DNA of 64,000 nt from Cyanobium sp. NS01 (GTDB lineage Bacteria > Cyanobacteriota > Cyanobacteriia > PCC-6307 > Cyanobiaceae): assembly GCF_014280235.1 (NCBI RefSeq), contig NZ_CP047940.1, positions 2,356,001-2,420,000 of the forward strand, in the 5' to 3' direction. Below are positions 44,933 through 53,667 of this stretch, one piece after another. Both the position numbers and the translations under genes were made by a program. Within the stretch, counting starts at the first letter, position 1. Every line of letters begins with the position of its first letter. The notes under the pieces were generated by a model. That model was given only the letters and a program-made list of their open reading frames with translations. It made no database searches and had not been told where the DNA came from.

Positions 44933-45607
44933 CTAGGCCGTGAGATGGCACGGCAGCAGGGCACCATCGAGCTGAGCGCCCTCCAGCTGGGCCCCCGCCA
45001 GGTCAGTGTCCCGCAGGTCACAGCCACGCAGGTCCGCCTGGCGCAGGTCGGCGCCGGCCAGGCTGGCGCCATAAAGGCTGCAGCCCCGCAGGTTGGCGGC
45101 ATGCAGGTTGGCCCCCTGCAGCAGTCCAAAGCAGAGGTCGGCGCCGTGGAAATCGGCCTGGCCCAGGTCGGTGAGCTGGTCGAGACCGGAGCGGAAGTCG
45201 GCCTCCACCAGCCTGGCCTGGGCCCAGCAGCTGCCGGCGGCCACCACCCCGCGCAGGCAGCAGCGGTGCAACTGGGCCGCCGAGAAATCGGCGGCCTGAA
45301 GCCGGGAGCCGGAGAGGTCGGCCTCCTGCCAGAAGGACTGGGCCGCCCTGAGACCGGAGAGGTCGGCGCCCCAGATCAGGGCCCGCTGGAAGCAGCAGCC
45401 CTCCACACGCGCCTGGCGGAGGCTGGCGCGGCCGAAGCGGGCCTCCTTGAAGCAACCACGGCTCAGGTTGCAGTGGGAGAGGTCGAGGTCGTGGGCATCC
45501 AGCTCAGCCAGCTGCAGGCCGCCGAGCTCGCGCACGCCGGCCACCAGGGCCGCGCGCAGCTCGCCCAGCGTGCTCGGCAGGGACCTGGCGCCGGGGCTCG
45601 GTGCCAT
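44933..45607 (-). CDS. Pentapeptide-repeat protein
   Basis: A 224-residue protein whose region from about residue 40 to the end is made of A(D/N)LXX-type pentapeptides (LSHCNLSRGCFKEARFGRAS, ADLRQADLRGCDLRDTDLAG and others), forming a predicted right-handed quadrilateral beta-helix. It is unusually Cys-rich for the family. The ATG at 45607 overlaps the stop of the ArsR gene as ATGA, so it is coexpressed with that regulator. Relatives include DNA-gyrase protectors and thylakoid-lumen proteins; no signal peptide is evident, so a cytoplasmic location is likely. Its role is unknown. Confidence 0.9.
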   Translation of the reverse strand: MAPSPGARSLPSTLGELRAALVAGVRELGGLQLAELDAHDLDLSHCNLSRGCFKEARFGRASLRQARVEGCCFQRALIWGADLSGLRAAQSFWQEADLSGSRLQAADFSAAQLHRCCLRGVVAAGSCWAQARLVEADFRSGLDQLTDLGQADFHGADLCFGLLQGANLHAANLRGCSLYGASLAGADLRQADLRGCDLRDTDLAGAQLEGAQLDGALLPCHLTA

Positions 45608-45912
45608 CAGAGGATGGCGGCCAGGGCGTTGAGCTGCTGACGCCGGGATTCCAGCAGCAGGCGCTGGGCCTCGGCCATCAGCTGGAACACGGCCGCATCG
45701 ATCACGGCGTAATACACCAGGGCGCCCTCGGGGCGGCGTTGCACCACGCCGGCGATGGTGAGCAGCTTCAGGTGCTTCGACACCAGCGCCTGGCTGAGGC
45801 CGGTGGCCTCCACCACGGCGGTGACGTTGAGCGGGCCGGCCCGCAAGGCCTCGAGCACCGCCAGGCGGTTGGGCTCGGAAAACACTTTGAAGTAGTCGGC
45901 CAGGTGGTCCAT
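45607..45912 (-). CDS. ArsR-family transcriptional regulator
   Basis: The 101-residue winged-helix protein starts at ATG 45912 (MDHLADYFKVFSEPNRLAVLEAL), the normal ArsR N-terminus; an upstream extension to 45999 is Pro/His-rich and unlikely. The recognition helix is in TGLSQALVSKHLKLLTIAGVVQRR, followed by the wing EGALVYYAV. There is no CVC metal motif in helix 3, so it is not a classical arsenic or zinc sensor. It is divergent from acsF-ho-hemN, and a perfect 7-4-7 palindrome lies between the two genes, so it probably controls both directions. In other cyanobacteria the analogous low-oxygen operon is controlled by the MarR-type ChlR. Confidence 0.92.
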   Translation of the reverse strand: MDHLADYFKVFSEPNRLAVLEALRAGPLNVTAVVEATGLSQALVSKHLKLLTIAGVVQRRPEGALVYYAVIDAAVFQLMAEAQRLLLESRRQQLNALAAIL

Positions 45913-45986
45913 CGGTGGGCGAGCGGGGTGGGTGTGAGGGGTGGGCGGCGCAGGGCGAGCGCGTTGGAGCAGGAACCAAGAGCTGA

Positions 45987-46042
45987 ATTGTAACGCCATT
46001 CAGCGTCATGCAGATGACGCAGCATCACGATGACGTTATAAG
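45987..46042. promoter_or_regulatory. Divergent arsR/acsF promoter with palindromic operator
   Basis: The perfect inverted repeat GCGTCAT-GCAG-ATGACGC spans 46003-46020. For acsF a TGACGC (46015-46020), 16-base spacer and TATAAG (46037-46042) make a plausible promoter whose -35 lies in the operator. On the other strand TACAAT (45992-45987) is a -10 for the regulator gene. A further ATGACG half-site occurs at 46030-46035. Binding here could repress or activate both units. Confidence 0.65.
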
Positions 46043-46103
46043 TTGAGGCGGGTGTGCAGGCCTTGCCTGGCCGCTCCTCCTCCTCCCTGCTCATGTCTCG
46101 GCC

Positions 46104-47135
46104 ATGACCACAGCCCCCGCCACGGCGGCAGCCGGCTCCGCTCCGCACCTGCGCGAAGACCTGCTGACGCCGCGCTTCTACACCACGGAAATCGGCAAGG
46201 CCGCCCGCACCGACCTGGACCCTCAGCGGGCGTCGTTCGAGGCGATGCTCCAGGAGATGGAAACGGACTACAACCGCGACCACTTCGATCGTCGGGCTGG
46301 CCTGGGCCGGCTCTCCAGCCTCAGCGAGACTGAACAAACGGCCTACGAGAGCTATCTGGTGCGCTCCTGCGTGTCGGAGTTCTCCGGCTTCCTGCTGTTC
46401 AAGGAGCTCTCCCGCCAGTTACAGCGTGCCCAGCGCCCGGAGCTCAGCCGCCTGTTCAGCCTGATGGCCCGCGATGAGGCCCGCCACGCCGGCTTTCTCA
46501 ACCGGGCCCTGGTGGCGGAGGGGATCGAGATCGACCTGCCGGCCATGGGCGGCAAGCGCCCGATCACCTGGTTCCCCCTCAACTGGGTGCTCTATTCGGT
46601 GTACCTCTCCGAGAAGATCGGCTATTGGCGTTACATCCTGATCGATCGGCACCTCAAGCTCCATCCGGAGAATTCGTTCGCGCCGCTGTTTGATTTCTTC
46701 GAGCCCTGGTGTCAGGACGAAAACCGCCATGGCGACATCTTCAACATGCTGATCCGCTGCTGGCCCGGGCTCAACAGCGGCTGGCACGGGCGCCTGCTGA
46801 GCCGCTTCTTCCTCTGGAGCGTGTTTCTCACCCACAGCCTCACCGTGTGTGAGCGCGGCGACTTCTACCAGCTGCTGGGCCTCGATCCCAACCAGTTCGA
46901 CGCCGAGGTGATGCGGCAGACCAACCGCACCGCCCGCCGGGCCTTTCCGGTGGTGTTTGATCTGGAGGAGAGCGCGTTCCTGGCCCTGCGTGATCGCCTG
47001 GTGACCACCTTTCGGGAGCTGCGCCAGGCCAGGAACAGGCCTCTGCGCCGCCTGGTGCTGCAGGGACGCTTCGCCACGCTGCTGCTGCGCCAGTTCTGCC
47101 AGCCGATGGTGGCTGCGGGCTCGGCCCCGGCGTGA
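46104..47135 (+). CDS. acsF: Mg-protoporphyrin IX monomethyl ester oxidative cyclase
   Basis: This di-iron enzyme forms the fifth ring of chlorophyll with oxygen. The 343-residue protein shows the ferritin-like metal motifs: Glu in SEFSGFLLFKEL, DEARHAGFLNRAL and the second pair DENRHGDIFNML. The conserved ITWFPLNWVLYSVYLSEKIGYWRY region is also present. It heads the cluster acsF-ho-hemN, all enzymes of tetrapyrrole synthesis. In Synechocystis the equivalent chlAII-ho2-hemN cluster is induced at low oxygen, so this copy is probably the micro-oxic isoform. Confidence 0.95.
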   Translation: MTTAPATAAAGSAPHLREDLLTPRFYTTEIGKAARTDLDPQRASFEAMLQEMETDYNRDHFDRRAGLGRLSSLSETEQTAYESYLVRSCVSEFSGFLLFKELSRQLQRAQRPELSRLFSLMARDEARHAGFLNRALVAEGIEIDLPAMGGKRPITWFPLNWVLYSVYLSEKIGYWRYILIDRHLKLHPENSFAPLFDFFEPWCQDENRHGDIFNMLIRCWPGLNSGWHGRLLSRFFLWSVFLTHSLTVCERGDFYQLLGLDPNQFDAEVMRQTNRTARRAFPVVFDLEESAFLALRDRLVTTFRELRQARNRPLRRLVLQGRFATLLLRQFCQPMVAAGSAPA

Positions 47136-47246
47136 GGCCGCACGGCCAATCCCCCCGGCACGTGACGCAAGACAACAGGCACCCCTGCCATTGTTGCGCC
47201 AGGGCTTTACAACGCTATCGTTATGTCGTTGATTGCCGTTTTCCCC

Positions 47247-47951
47247 ATGTCCACCACCCATCCCGCCTCCATTTCCGACCACGCCAGCGCTGAGGACGCC
47301 CGGCGGCGGCGGCAGCTCGGCCCCCGGGTCCGCAAGCTGCACGCCCGCATCGGCAAGGCCCACCACCGCGCCGAGGGGATGCACTTCTCGCGGGCCCTGC
47401 TGGCCGGGGAAGCCCATCCCCTGCAGCTGGCCGCCCTGCTGCGGGCCCTGGCTCCCGCCTACGCCCTGCTGGAGCAGAACGCGCCGGCCCTCGCCGCAGC
47501 CCTGGGGGCCACCGAGCTGCCCTGGCCGGACCTGGCCCGCTCCACCGCCCTGGCCCACGACCTGGCCCTGCTGAACCACCTGCCGGCCACCCCCCCCTCA
47601 GCGGCGGCCGCCATCTGGCTGGAGCAGTTGCGCTCGCTGGCAGCCCAGGCTCCCCACCGGCTGATGGCCCACGTCTATGTGCGCTACGGCGGCGACCTTT
47701 CCGGCGGCCAGCAACTGGCCGAGCAGGCCAGGGCGATCCTCAGGCGCCATGGGCTCAGCGATGTGAGTTTCTGGGCCTTTGGGCGCGACATCCCCTCCCT
47801 CAAGCAGGCCCTGCACGACGGCATCGAAGCCCTCACGCTGACCCCGCAGCAGGAGGAGGAGCTGCTGGAGGAGGCGGAGCTGGCCTTCCACGCCACCCAG
47901 CGGCTGCTGGCGGAGCTGGGCGACCTGGCGCCCACTCCCCTGCCCGCCTGA
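47247..47951 (+). CDS. Heme oxygenase (biliverdin-producing)
   Basis: The enzyme opens heme to biliverdin IX-alpha, precursor of phycobilins. The 234-residue protein has the proximal-His helix KAHHRAEGMHF and the distal-helix signature YVRYGGDLSGGQQLAE. Its C-terminal helix is SFWAFGRDIPSLKQALHDGIEAL. ATG 47247 (MSTTHPAS) is preferred; an ATG at 47223 lies within a possible promoter region. Position between acsF and hemN parallels ho2 of the Synechocystis low-oxygen operon, so an HO2-type role is likely but not proved by sequence. Confidence 0.93.
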   Translation: MSTTHPASISDHASAEDARRRRQLGPRVRKLHARIGKAHHRAEGMHFSRALLAGEAHPLQLAALLRALAPAYALLEQNAPALAAALGATELPWPDLARSTALAHDLALLNHLPATPPSAAAAIWLEQLRSLAAQAPHRLMAHVYVRYGGDLSGGQQLAEQARAILRRHGLSDVSFWAFGRDIPSLKQALHDGIEALTLTPQQEEELLEEAELAFHATQRLLAELGDLAPTPLPA

Positions 47952-47983
47952 CCCCCATCCACCTCTCCCCCCCCCTCGCCCCG

Positions 47984-49342
47984 ATGCCACCCGTCGCCTC
48001 CCCGCTCAGCCCGGTTGAGCTGCTGCTCAAGTACGACCAGCCCGTGCCGCGCTACACGAGCTACCCCACGGCAGCAGCCTTCAGCGGCGCCGTCGGGGAG
48101 GGCGAGCTCAAGGCCCAGTTGGCCCAGCCCAGCGGGGCAGCGCTGTCGCTGTATGTGCACGTGCCCTTCTGCCGCCATGCCTGCTGGTACTGCGGCTGCA
48201 ACCGGGTCACCACCCAGCTGGGCTCCAGGGTGGTGGAGCCCTACCTGGCCTCCCTGGCCCGGGAGCTGGAGCTGATCAGCGCCGTGCTGCCCCAGCGGCG
48301 GCGGCTGGCCCAGCTGCACTGGGGGGGCGGCACACCCAACTACCTCAACTGCCAGGAAACGGCCAAGCTGTGGGCCCTGATCGAGCGGCACTTCGATCTG
48401 GAGCCGGAGCTGGAGGCCTCCATCGAGGTGAACCCAGAATTCCTCAGCCGCGATGCCGTGCTGCAGCTGCGGCAGCTGGGCTTCAACCGCCTCAGCTTCG
48501 GCATCCAGGATGCCGACCCCCGCGTGCAGCAGGCCGTGAACCGGGTGGTGCCGGTGGAGCAGCTGCGCCGGGTGATGGGCTGGCTGCGGGAGGCCGCCTT
48601 CGCCAGCGTGAATGTGGATCTGATCTGTGGCCTGCCGCTGCAGACCCCCGAGCGCTTCCGCCACACCCTGGACCTCGTGCAGGAGCTGCATCCGGATCGC
48701 ATCTCGCTGTTCTCCTTCGCCTATCTGCCCCAGCAGCTGCCGCTGCAGCGCAGGATTGCCGCGGCCGATCTGCCCACGGCCCGCGATCGGATCACCATGC
48801 TCGAAGACGCCCAGCAGCAGCTCGGCGGCAGCGGCTACGAGGCGATCGGCATGGACCACTACGCCCTGGCCGGCGACAGCCTGGCCCGGGCTGCGCGGCA
48901 GGGCCGCCTGCATCGCAACTTCCAGGGCTACACCACCGGCGGCGAGCTGGAGCTGCTGGGGGTGGGACCCACGGCCATCAGCCAGTTCCCCCATCTGTTC
49001 TCCCAGAACCTGCGCGATCTCAAGCAGTGGGCGGCGGCCCTGGAGCAGGGCCGGCTGCCGGTGGAGCGGGGTCTGGAGGTGCGGGAGCCGGAGGTGCTGG
49101 AGCGGCGCGAGCTGATCCGCCAGGTGATGTGCTGCTTCGCGGTGGAGATGGATCTGCAGCGCTTCGGCGCTGAATGGCAGCGGCTGCAGGCCCTGGAGCG
49201 GGATGGTCTGGTGCAGCTGCAGCAGAGCGGCGGCCGCGGCCAGGCGCAGGTGACGACCCAGGGCCGCTGGTTGATCCGCAGCATCGCCGCCGTGTTCGAT
49301 CCGCAGCAAAGCCGCCGGGCCAGCGGCTCACGGCTGCTCTGA
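47984..49342 (+). CDS. hemN: Oxygen-independent coproporphyrinogen III oxidase
   Basis: HemN is a radical SAM decarboxylase that replaces the oxygen-dependent HemF when oxygen is low. The 452-residue protein shows the cluster motif CRHACWYCGC, in the context HVPFCRHACWYCGCN. Also present are the HWGGGTPNYL loop, EVNPEFLSRD, GIQDADPRVQQAVNR and the C-terminal winged domain LIRQVMCCFAVEMDL. These are the true HemN features, not those of HemW. It is the last gene of the acsF-ho-hemN unit; the spacing of 32 bases to ho supports one transcript. Confidence 0.96.
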   Translation: MPPVASPLSPVELLLKYDQPVPRYTSYPTAAAFSGAVGEGELKAQLAQPSGAALSLYVHVPFCRHACWYCGCNRVTTQLGSRVVEPYLASLARELELISAVLPQRRRLAQLHWGGGTPNYLNCQETAKLWALIERHFDLEPELEASIEVNPEFLSRDAVLQLRQLGFNRLSFGIQDADPRVQQAVNRVVPVEQLRRVMGWLREAAFASVNVDLICGLPLQTPERFRHTLDLVQELHPDRISLFSFAYLPQQLPLQRRIAAADLPTARDRITMLEDAQQQLGGSGYEAIGMDHYALAGDSLARAARQGRLHRNFQGYTTGGELELLGVGPTAISQFPHLFSQNLRDLKQWAAALEQGRLPVERGLEVREPEVLERRELIRQVMCCFAVEMDLQRFGAEWQRLQALERDGLVQLQQSGGRGQAQVTTQGRWLIRSIAAVFDPQQSRRASGSRLL

Positions 49343-49375
49343 GCGGGCCATCCAGCCGGCTGGTGGCAGCGGGGG

Positions 49376-50764
49376 CTAGGCCGGGTTGAGGTGCTGGGCG
49401 GCGAGGCCCGCCAGCCGCTCGGCCCAATGGGCCACCGCGGCCGGCTCGGAGGCCTCCACCATCACCCTGAGCAGGGGCTCAGTGCCACTGGCGCGCACCA
49501 GCACCCGGCCCTGGCCGGCCATGGCACTCTCGGCCTGCTCCACGGCCTGGCGCAGCGGTTCGCACAGCTGCCACTGCTGGCGGCGGCGGCGATCCGGCAC
49601 GGTCACGTTGACCAGCCGCTGGGGATAGGGCTGAAAACTGGCGTCCAGCCAGTCGGCCAGGCTGCGGCCCTCGCCGTGCAGCAGGGTGGCCACCTGCAGG
49701 GCGGTGAGCAGGCCGTCGCCGCTCATGCCGTGGCGGGCCGAGAGGATGTGACCCGACTGCTCACCGCCCAGCCCTGCCCCGAGCTCCTCCATCGCCCGGT
49801 GCACGTGCTGATCGCCCACGGGGGTGCGCTCCAGCACGCCGCCCTTGGCCTGCCAGGCCCTCTCGAAGCCCAGGTTGGACATCACCGTGGCGACGATCCG
49901 CTGCTGCGGCAGCAGGCCGTTGCCCAGCAGGGCCGAGCCCCACAGGTAGAGAACCTGATCACCATCCACGGTGCGGCCGCGGCCGTCAACGGCAAGCATG
50001 CGGTCGGCGTCGCCATCGAACCCGAAGCCCATGGAGGCGCCCTGGGCCAGCACCGCCTGGCGCAACGGCTCGAGGTGGGTGCTGCCGCAGTTCACGTTGA
50101 TCCTGGAGCCATCGGGCTCGCCGTGCAGCACGGTGACCTCGGCGCCCAGGGCCCGAAACACGTCCTCGCCACAGGCGGTGGCCGAGCCATGGCAGAGATC
50201 GAGCACGATCCGGCAGCCATCCAGCCGGCGGCCCTCCACGCTGTCCAGCAGGCTCTGGCGGTAGTCGGCCATCAGGTCGGCCCGCTGCAGAACGGTGCCG
50301 CTGCCGCTGAAACCGACGGGCGGGGCTTCGCCCGCCAGGCCAGCCTCGATGGCGCTCTGCTGGGCAGCGCTGATCTTGGCGCCTGAGGCCCCGAACAACT
50401 TGATGCCGTTGTCGTGGGGAGGGTTATGGCTGGCTGACACCATCACCCCGCCGGCGGCACCGGCCCGACGGATCTCCCCGGGCACCGCCGGTGTGGGGCA
50501 GAGGCCAAGCTGCCAGACACTGCGACCGGCGGCGGTGAGGCCAGCGGTGAGGGCCGCCGTGAGCATCGGCCCGCTGCGGCGGCTGTCCATGCCCATCACC
50601 ACCGGCCCTTCAGGGGGAAGAACCTGGCCGGCCCAGTAGCCCAGCTGCAGGGCCAGAGCCGGTGTCACCAGGGTGCCGACATGGCCTCGGATGCCGTCCG
50701 TGCCGAATCCGGCCACCGCGTCGCCAAGGGGTTGACCCAGCGGATGGGGAGCCGTGTCGGCCAT
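49376..50764 (-). CDS. glmM: Phosphoglucosamine mutase
   Basis: GlmM interconverts glucosamine-6-phosphate and glucosamine-1-phosphate for peptidoglycan precursors. The 462-residue protein has the N-terminal FGTDGIRG motif, active phosphoserine in MVSASHNPPHDNGIK, the metal loop DGDADR and the phosphate-binding loop VRASGTEPLLRVMVE. It is complete and starts at ATG 50764. It is convergent with hemN. Confidence 0.97.
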   Translation of the reverse strand: MADTAPHPLGQPLGDAVAGFGTDGIRGHVGTLVTPALALQLGYWAGQVLPPEGPVVMGMDSRRSGPMLTAALTAGLTAAGRSVWQLGLCPTPAVPGEIRRAGAAGGVMVSASHNPPHDNGIKLFGASGAKISAAQQSAIEAGLAGEAPPVGFSGSGTVLQRADLMADYRQSLLDSVEGRRLDGCRIVLDLCHGSATACGEDVFRALGAEVTVLHGEPDGSRINVNCGSTHLEPLRQAVLAQGASMGFGFDGDADRMLAVDGRGRTVDGDQVLYLWGSALLGNGLLPQQRIVATVMSNLGFERAWQAKGGVLERTPVGDQHVHRAMEELGAGLGGEQSGHILSARHGMSGDGLLTALQVATLLHGEGRSLADWLDASFQPYPQRLVNVTVPDRRRRQQWQLCEPLRQAVEQAESAMAGQGRVLVRASGTEPLLRVMVEASEPAAVAHWAERLAGLAAQHLNPA

Positions 50765-50820
50765 CGCAACGCATCGATTCGCCGCAGGCTACGTGCAGCC
50801 CAGGGGGAGGCCGATGCCGC

Positions 50821-51075
50821 TCAGCGCCAGCGCCGCGGCCACCAGATCCAGCGCTGCAGCTCCAGCACGGCCCAGAGCAGCAGCAGCCCCACCACCCAGC
50901 CAGGCAGCAGGCTGAGCGGCCAGAAGGGCCGCAGCAACAGCACGCCCCCAGCCAGGGCCCACACCCTCAGGGTCCGCAACCGCTGGCCCGCCCCCGGCAG
51001 GGTCGAGAGCAGGGGGGGCAGGGAAGGCAACCGCACCGGAGCGCCCGCGTCACTGCTCTCCAGAATGCCCTGCAC
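50821..51075 (-). CDS. Small hypothetical membrane protein, 84 residues
   Basis: The frame encodes a Leu/Pro-rich N-terminus of about 35 residues, then one or two hydrophobic helices (VWALAGGVLLLRPFWPLSLLPGWVVGLLLLWAVLELQRWIWW) and a basic end. I recognise no family. It occupies the gap between glmM and the divergent transglycosylase gene, where no other gene fits, which supports it moderately; the start could also be one of the downstream codons. Confidence 0.5.
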   Translation of the reverse strand: MQGILESSDAGAPVRLPSLPPLLSTLPGAGQRLRTLRVWALAGGVLLLRPFWPLSLLPGWVVGLLLLWAVLELQRWIWWPRRWR

Positions 51076-51089
51076 TCGCCACCGCGCTC

Positions 51090-53150
51090 TTGCGATCCCT
51101 CGCTCTGCTGCTCTCGCTCACCTGTCTGGGCAGCGGCGCAGCCCTGGTGCTCGGGCGGCAGCTGTTGCAGCAGCGGGCCTGGCCCGATCCCCTCGCCCCG
51201 GCGGCGGCCCTGGAGGCCCAGCGGCGGTTTGAGCCCGATCCGGTGCGCCGCCGCGAGGCGGCGCTGCTGCTGGTGGCTGCCGAGGAGCAGCGCCAGGAGG
51301 TCAGCCTTGGCAGCGGGGCGGGCCGCACCGACGCCAAGCCAGCCGGAGATGGCCAGGCCGGCGACCCGCAACGGATCGCCAAGCTGCTGCGCAACCAGGG
51401 CTGGGGCCGCGATCCCCTCGCGGCCGTGGTGCTCAAGCGGGCCGCCCAGAGCGCCGACCGCACGGGCGACCAGGCCGGCAGCAGCCGTCTGTGGCAGCAG
51501 CTGCTGGCGCGCTTTTCCAGCCACCCCGCCAGCGCCGATGCCCTCTACAGGCTGGGCCGGGACCAGCCGGCCCTGCGCCAGCGCCTGCTCAGGAGCTTCC
51601 CGGCCCACCCCGCCGCCCTGGCCGCCGCCCTGGAGTCCGGGCCAGCGGGAGCCGTGCACCTGGCCCGCTGGGGAGCCCGCTGGCCCGGCGCTGACCCTGT
51701 GATCGCCTCAGCCTGCGACCCGGAGCGGAAGAACCCGTCGAGCCTCAGCGGCCAGGACCGGGACCTGCTGGCTCGCAGCCTGGTGAGCCTGGGCAACCTG
51801 GAGGCAGCCGAGCGCTGCCTGGACGGCCAGGCCGGCAGCCCGGCCACCCAGCTCGAGAGAGGACGCCTGCTGCTCCGCAGCCCTGAGAACCGTGACGAGG
51901 GCGAAGCCCTGCTGCTGGCCCTGGCCCAGCAGCACCCCGCCAGCCCCGCCGCCGGCCAGGCCGCGGAGCTGCTGGCGGAGAGCACCAGCAGCTCCAGCCT
52001 GGAGCGCCTCGGGGAGCTGCCCGCTCCCCTGCAGGAGAGCGCAGCCGTTGAGGCGCGCCGCGCCCTGGTGGTGGGACAGACCTCCTCGGCCGTGGCCGTG
52101 CTGCAGCGCTGGCCGCGGGATCCGGCGAGCTGGGAACTGCAGTGGCGGCTGGCCCGGGAGCGGCTGTTGCAGGAGGACTGGCGGGCGGCGGCGGTGCTGC
52201 TGGGCACCAGCGCCCTCGATACGGCGGCCCTGCCGGCACCCGTAGATGCCCGGCGTCGCTTCTGGCTGGCCCTGAGCCAGTGGCAGCAGGGGCAGCGTCC
52301 TGAAGCCAGAGCAGGCTGGGCGGCCTTGCTGGCCCGCCATCCCGGCGGCTATTACGGCTGGCGAGCCTCCCTGCGCCTCGGCCGCGGCGACATCGACCTC
52401 GACCCCGCCACGGCGCCGCCCCTGCTCGCCCCCCCATGGCGGCCCCTGGGCAGCGGCCTGGAGGATCTCGACCAGCTCTGGCGCCTGGGCCAGTCGCTGG
52501 AGGCCTGGGAGCAATGGCGCGACGCGCGCGCCGAACAGAGCCTGGAGGGCCCTGAGCGCCTGCTGCTGGAGGGCCGCCTGCGCCGTGGCGTCGGTGATCA
52601 CTGGACAGGGCTGAGCCAGCTGGAGCAGGCCAACCTGCAGCTGCGCGCCGACCAGTGCCCCACCGTGAAACAAGTGGCTGAAAGCCTGGCGGAGAGTGCC
52701 TTCAGCGCCGAACTCAACCAGGCGGGGCGCCAGATCGGCGTGGCGCCGACCCTGCTGGCGGCGGTGGCCCGGCAGGAGTCGCGCTTCAGCACGGCGGTGC
52801 GCTCACCGGCCGGGGCCGTGGGCCTGCTGCAGCTGCTGCCTGAGACTGCCGACGAGCTGACGTCTGGGCCCCTCGCCCCAGAGGCTCTGGAAGATCCGCA
52901 GCGCAACGCCGATCTCGGGGCGCTCTATCTGAGCCAGCTGATGGCCCGCTGGGAGGAGAATCCCCTGCTGGTGACGGCCAGCTACAACGCCGGCCCCAAC
53001 GCCGTGGCGGACTGGCTGGGCCCCTGGCTGGACACCCTCCCGGAGCTGTGGGTGGAGGCGATCCCCTTCCCCGAAACCCGGATCTACGTGAAGAAGGTGC
53101 TGGGCAATCTCTGGGATGTCCAGAGCCAGAAGCTGCCCGTGTGTCCCTGA
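51090..53150 (+). CDS. Lytic transglycosylase (SLT family)
   Basis: The 686-residue exported protein begins at TTG 51090 with a signal anchor (MRSLALLLSLTCLGSGAALVLG). A long Ala/Leu/Arg-rich superhelical U-domain (about 30-510) resembles that of Slt70. The C-terminal lysozyme-like domain (about 545-680) carries the catalytic Glu in AAVARQESRFSTAVRSPAGA, then GLLQLLPETA, TASYNAGPNAV and ETRIYVKKVL. It cleaves peptidoglycan in the periplasm. The catalytic motifs are intact. Confidence 0.92.
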   Translation: MRSLALLLSLTCLGSGAALVLGRQLLQQRAWPDPLAPAAALEAQRRFEPDPVRRREAALLLVAAEEQRQEVSLGSGAGRTDAKPAGDGQAGDPQRIAKLLRNQGWGRDPLAAVVLKRAAQSADRTGDQAGSSRLWQQLLARFSSHPASADALYRLGRDQPALRQRLLRSFPAHPAALAAALESGPAGAVHLARWGARWPGADPVIASACDPERKNPSSLSGQDRDLLARSLVSLGNLEAAERCLDGQAGSPATQLERGRLLLRSPENRDEGEALLLALAQQHPASPAAGQAAELLAESTSSSSLERLGELPAPLQESAAVEARRALVVGQTSSAVAVLQRWPRDPASWELQWRLARERLLQEDWRAAAVLLGTSALDTAALPAPVDARRRFWLALSQWQQGQRPEARAGWAALLARHPGGYYGWRASLRLGRGDIDLDPATAPPLLAPPWRPLGSGLEDLDQLWRLGQSLEAWEQWRDARAEQSLEGPERLLLEGRLRRGVGDHWTGLSQLEQANLQLRADQCPTVKQVAESLAESAFSAELNQAGRQIGVAPTLLAAVARQESRFSTAVRSPAGAVGLLQLLPETADELTSGPLAPEALEDPQRNADLGALYLSQLMARWEENPLLVTASYNAGPNAVADWLGPWLDTLPELWVEAIPFPETRIYVKKVLGNLWDVQSQKLPVCP

Positions 53151-53157
53151 ACGAGCC

Positions 53158-53667
53158 CTAGCCGGCCAGCCAGCGCCCCAGTGTCGCCCCGAGCAACACC
53201 AGGGCCCCCAGGGCCAGAGCGAGGTTCTGGGGAGGCGGCACGACACGCACGCGGGCCAGATCGAGGCGGGCCAGCAGCACGGCTGAGGCCAGGATCAACA
53301 TGTTGGCCAGGGCGTTGAGATGCAGCAGGTAGAGGCCACCGGTGATGGCCAGCAGCAAGGTGACCACCAGGGTCATCACCCGGCTGGAGGCCATCAGGCT
53401 GGAGAGCTGGCGCAGCAGCAGATCCGGCATGGTGCACACCACCACCACCACCAGGGCGTGGAGGCAGTCGATCGACCAGAACAGGCTGGCGATGGCATCG
53501 GCATCGAGGGCACCGATCGGCGGCAGCGAGCCGGCGGCCAGTGGCCGGCTCCAGTGCAGCCCCTCATAGACCGCGATCGCCCCGAGCACCAACAGCATCG
53601 GCGCCCGGAACGGCAGCGCCAGCAGGCGCAGGACCGAGAGCAGCGCCGCAGAGAGCGAGGCGATCAC
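53158..53667 (-). CDS. Hypothetical membrane protein, 169 residues
   Basis: GTG 53667 overlaps the stop of the NIL-ferredoxin gene (GTGA), so the two are coupled. The protein has about five hydrophobic segments (LLSVLRLLALPFRAPMLLVL, CLHALVVVVVCTM, MTLVVTLLLAITGGLYLL, LANMLILASAVLLARL, LALALGALVLLGATLG). I do not recognise a named family. Cotranslation with a ferredoxin suggests a membrane partner in a redox step, which is inference only. Confidence 0.7.
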   Translation of the reverse strand: MIASLSAALLSVLRLLALPFRAPMLLVLGAIAVYEGLHWSRPLAAGSLPPIGALDADAIASLFWSIDCLHALVVVVVCTMPDLLLRQLSSLMASSRVMTLVVTLLLAITGGLYLLHLNALANMLILASAVLLARLDLARVRVVPPPQNLALALGALVLLGATLGRWLAG

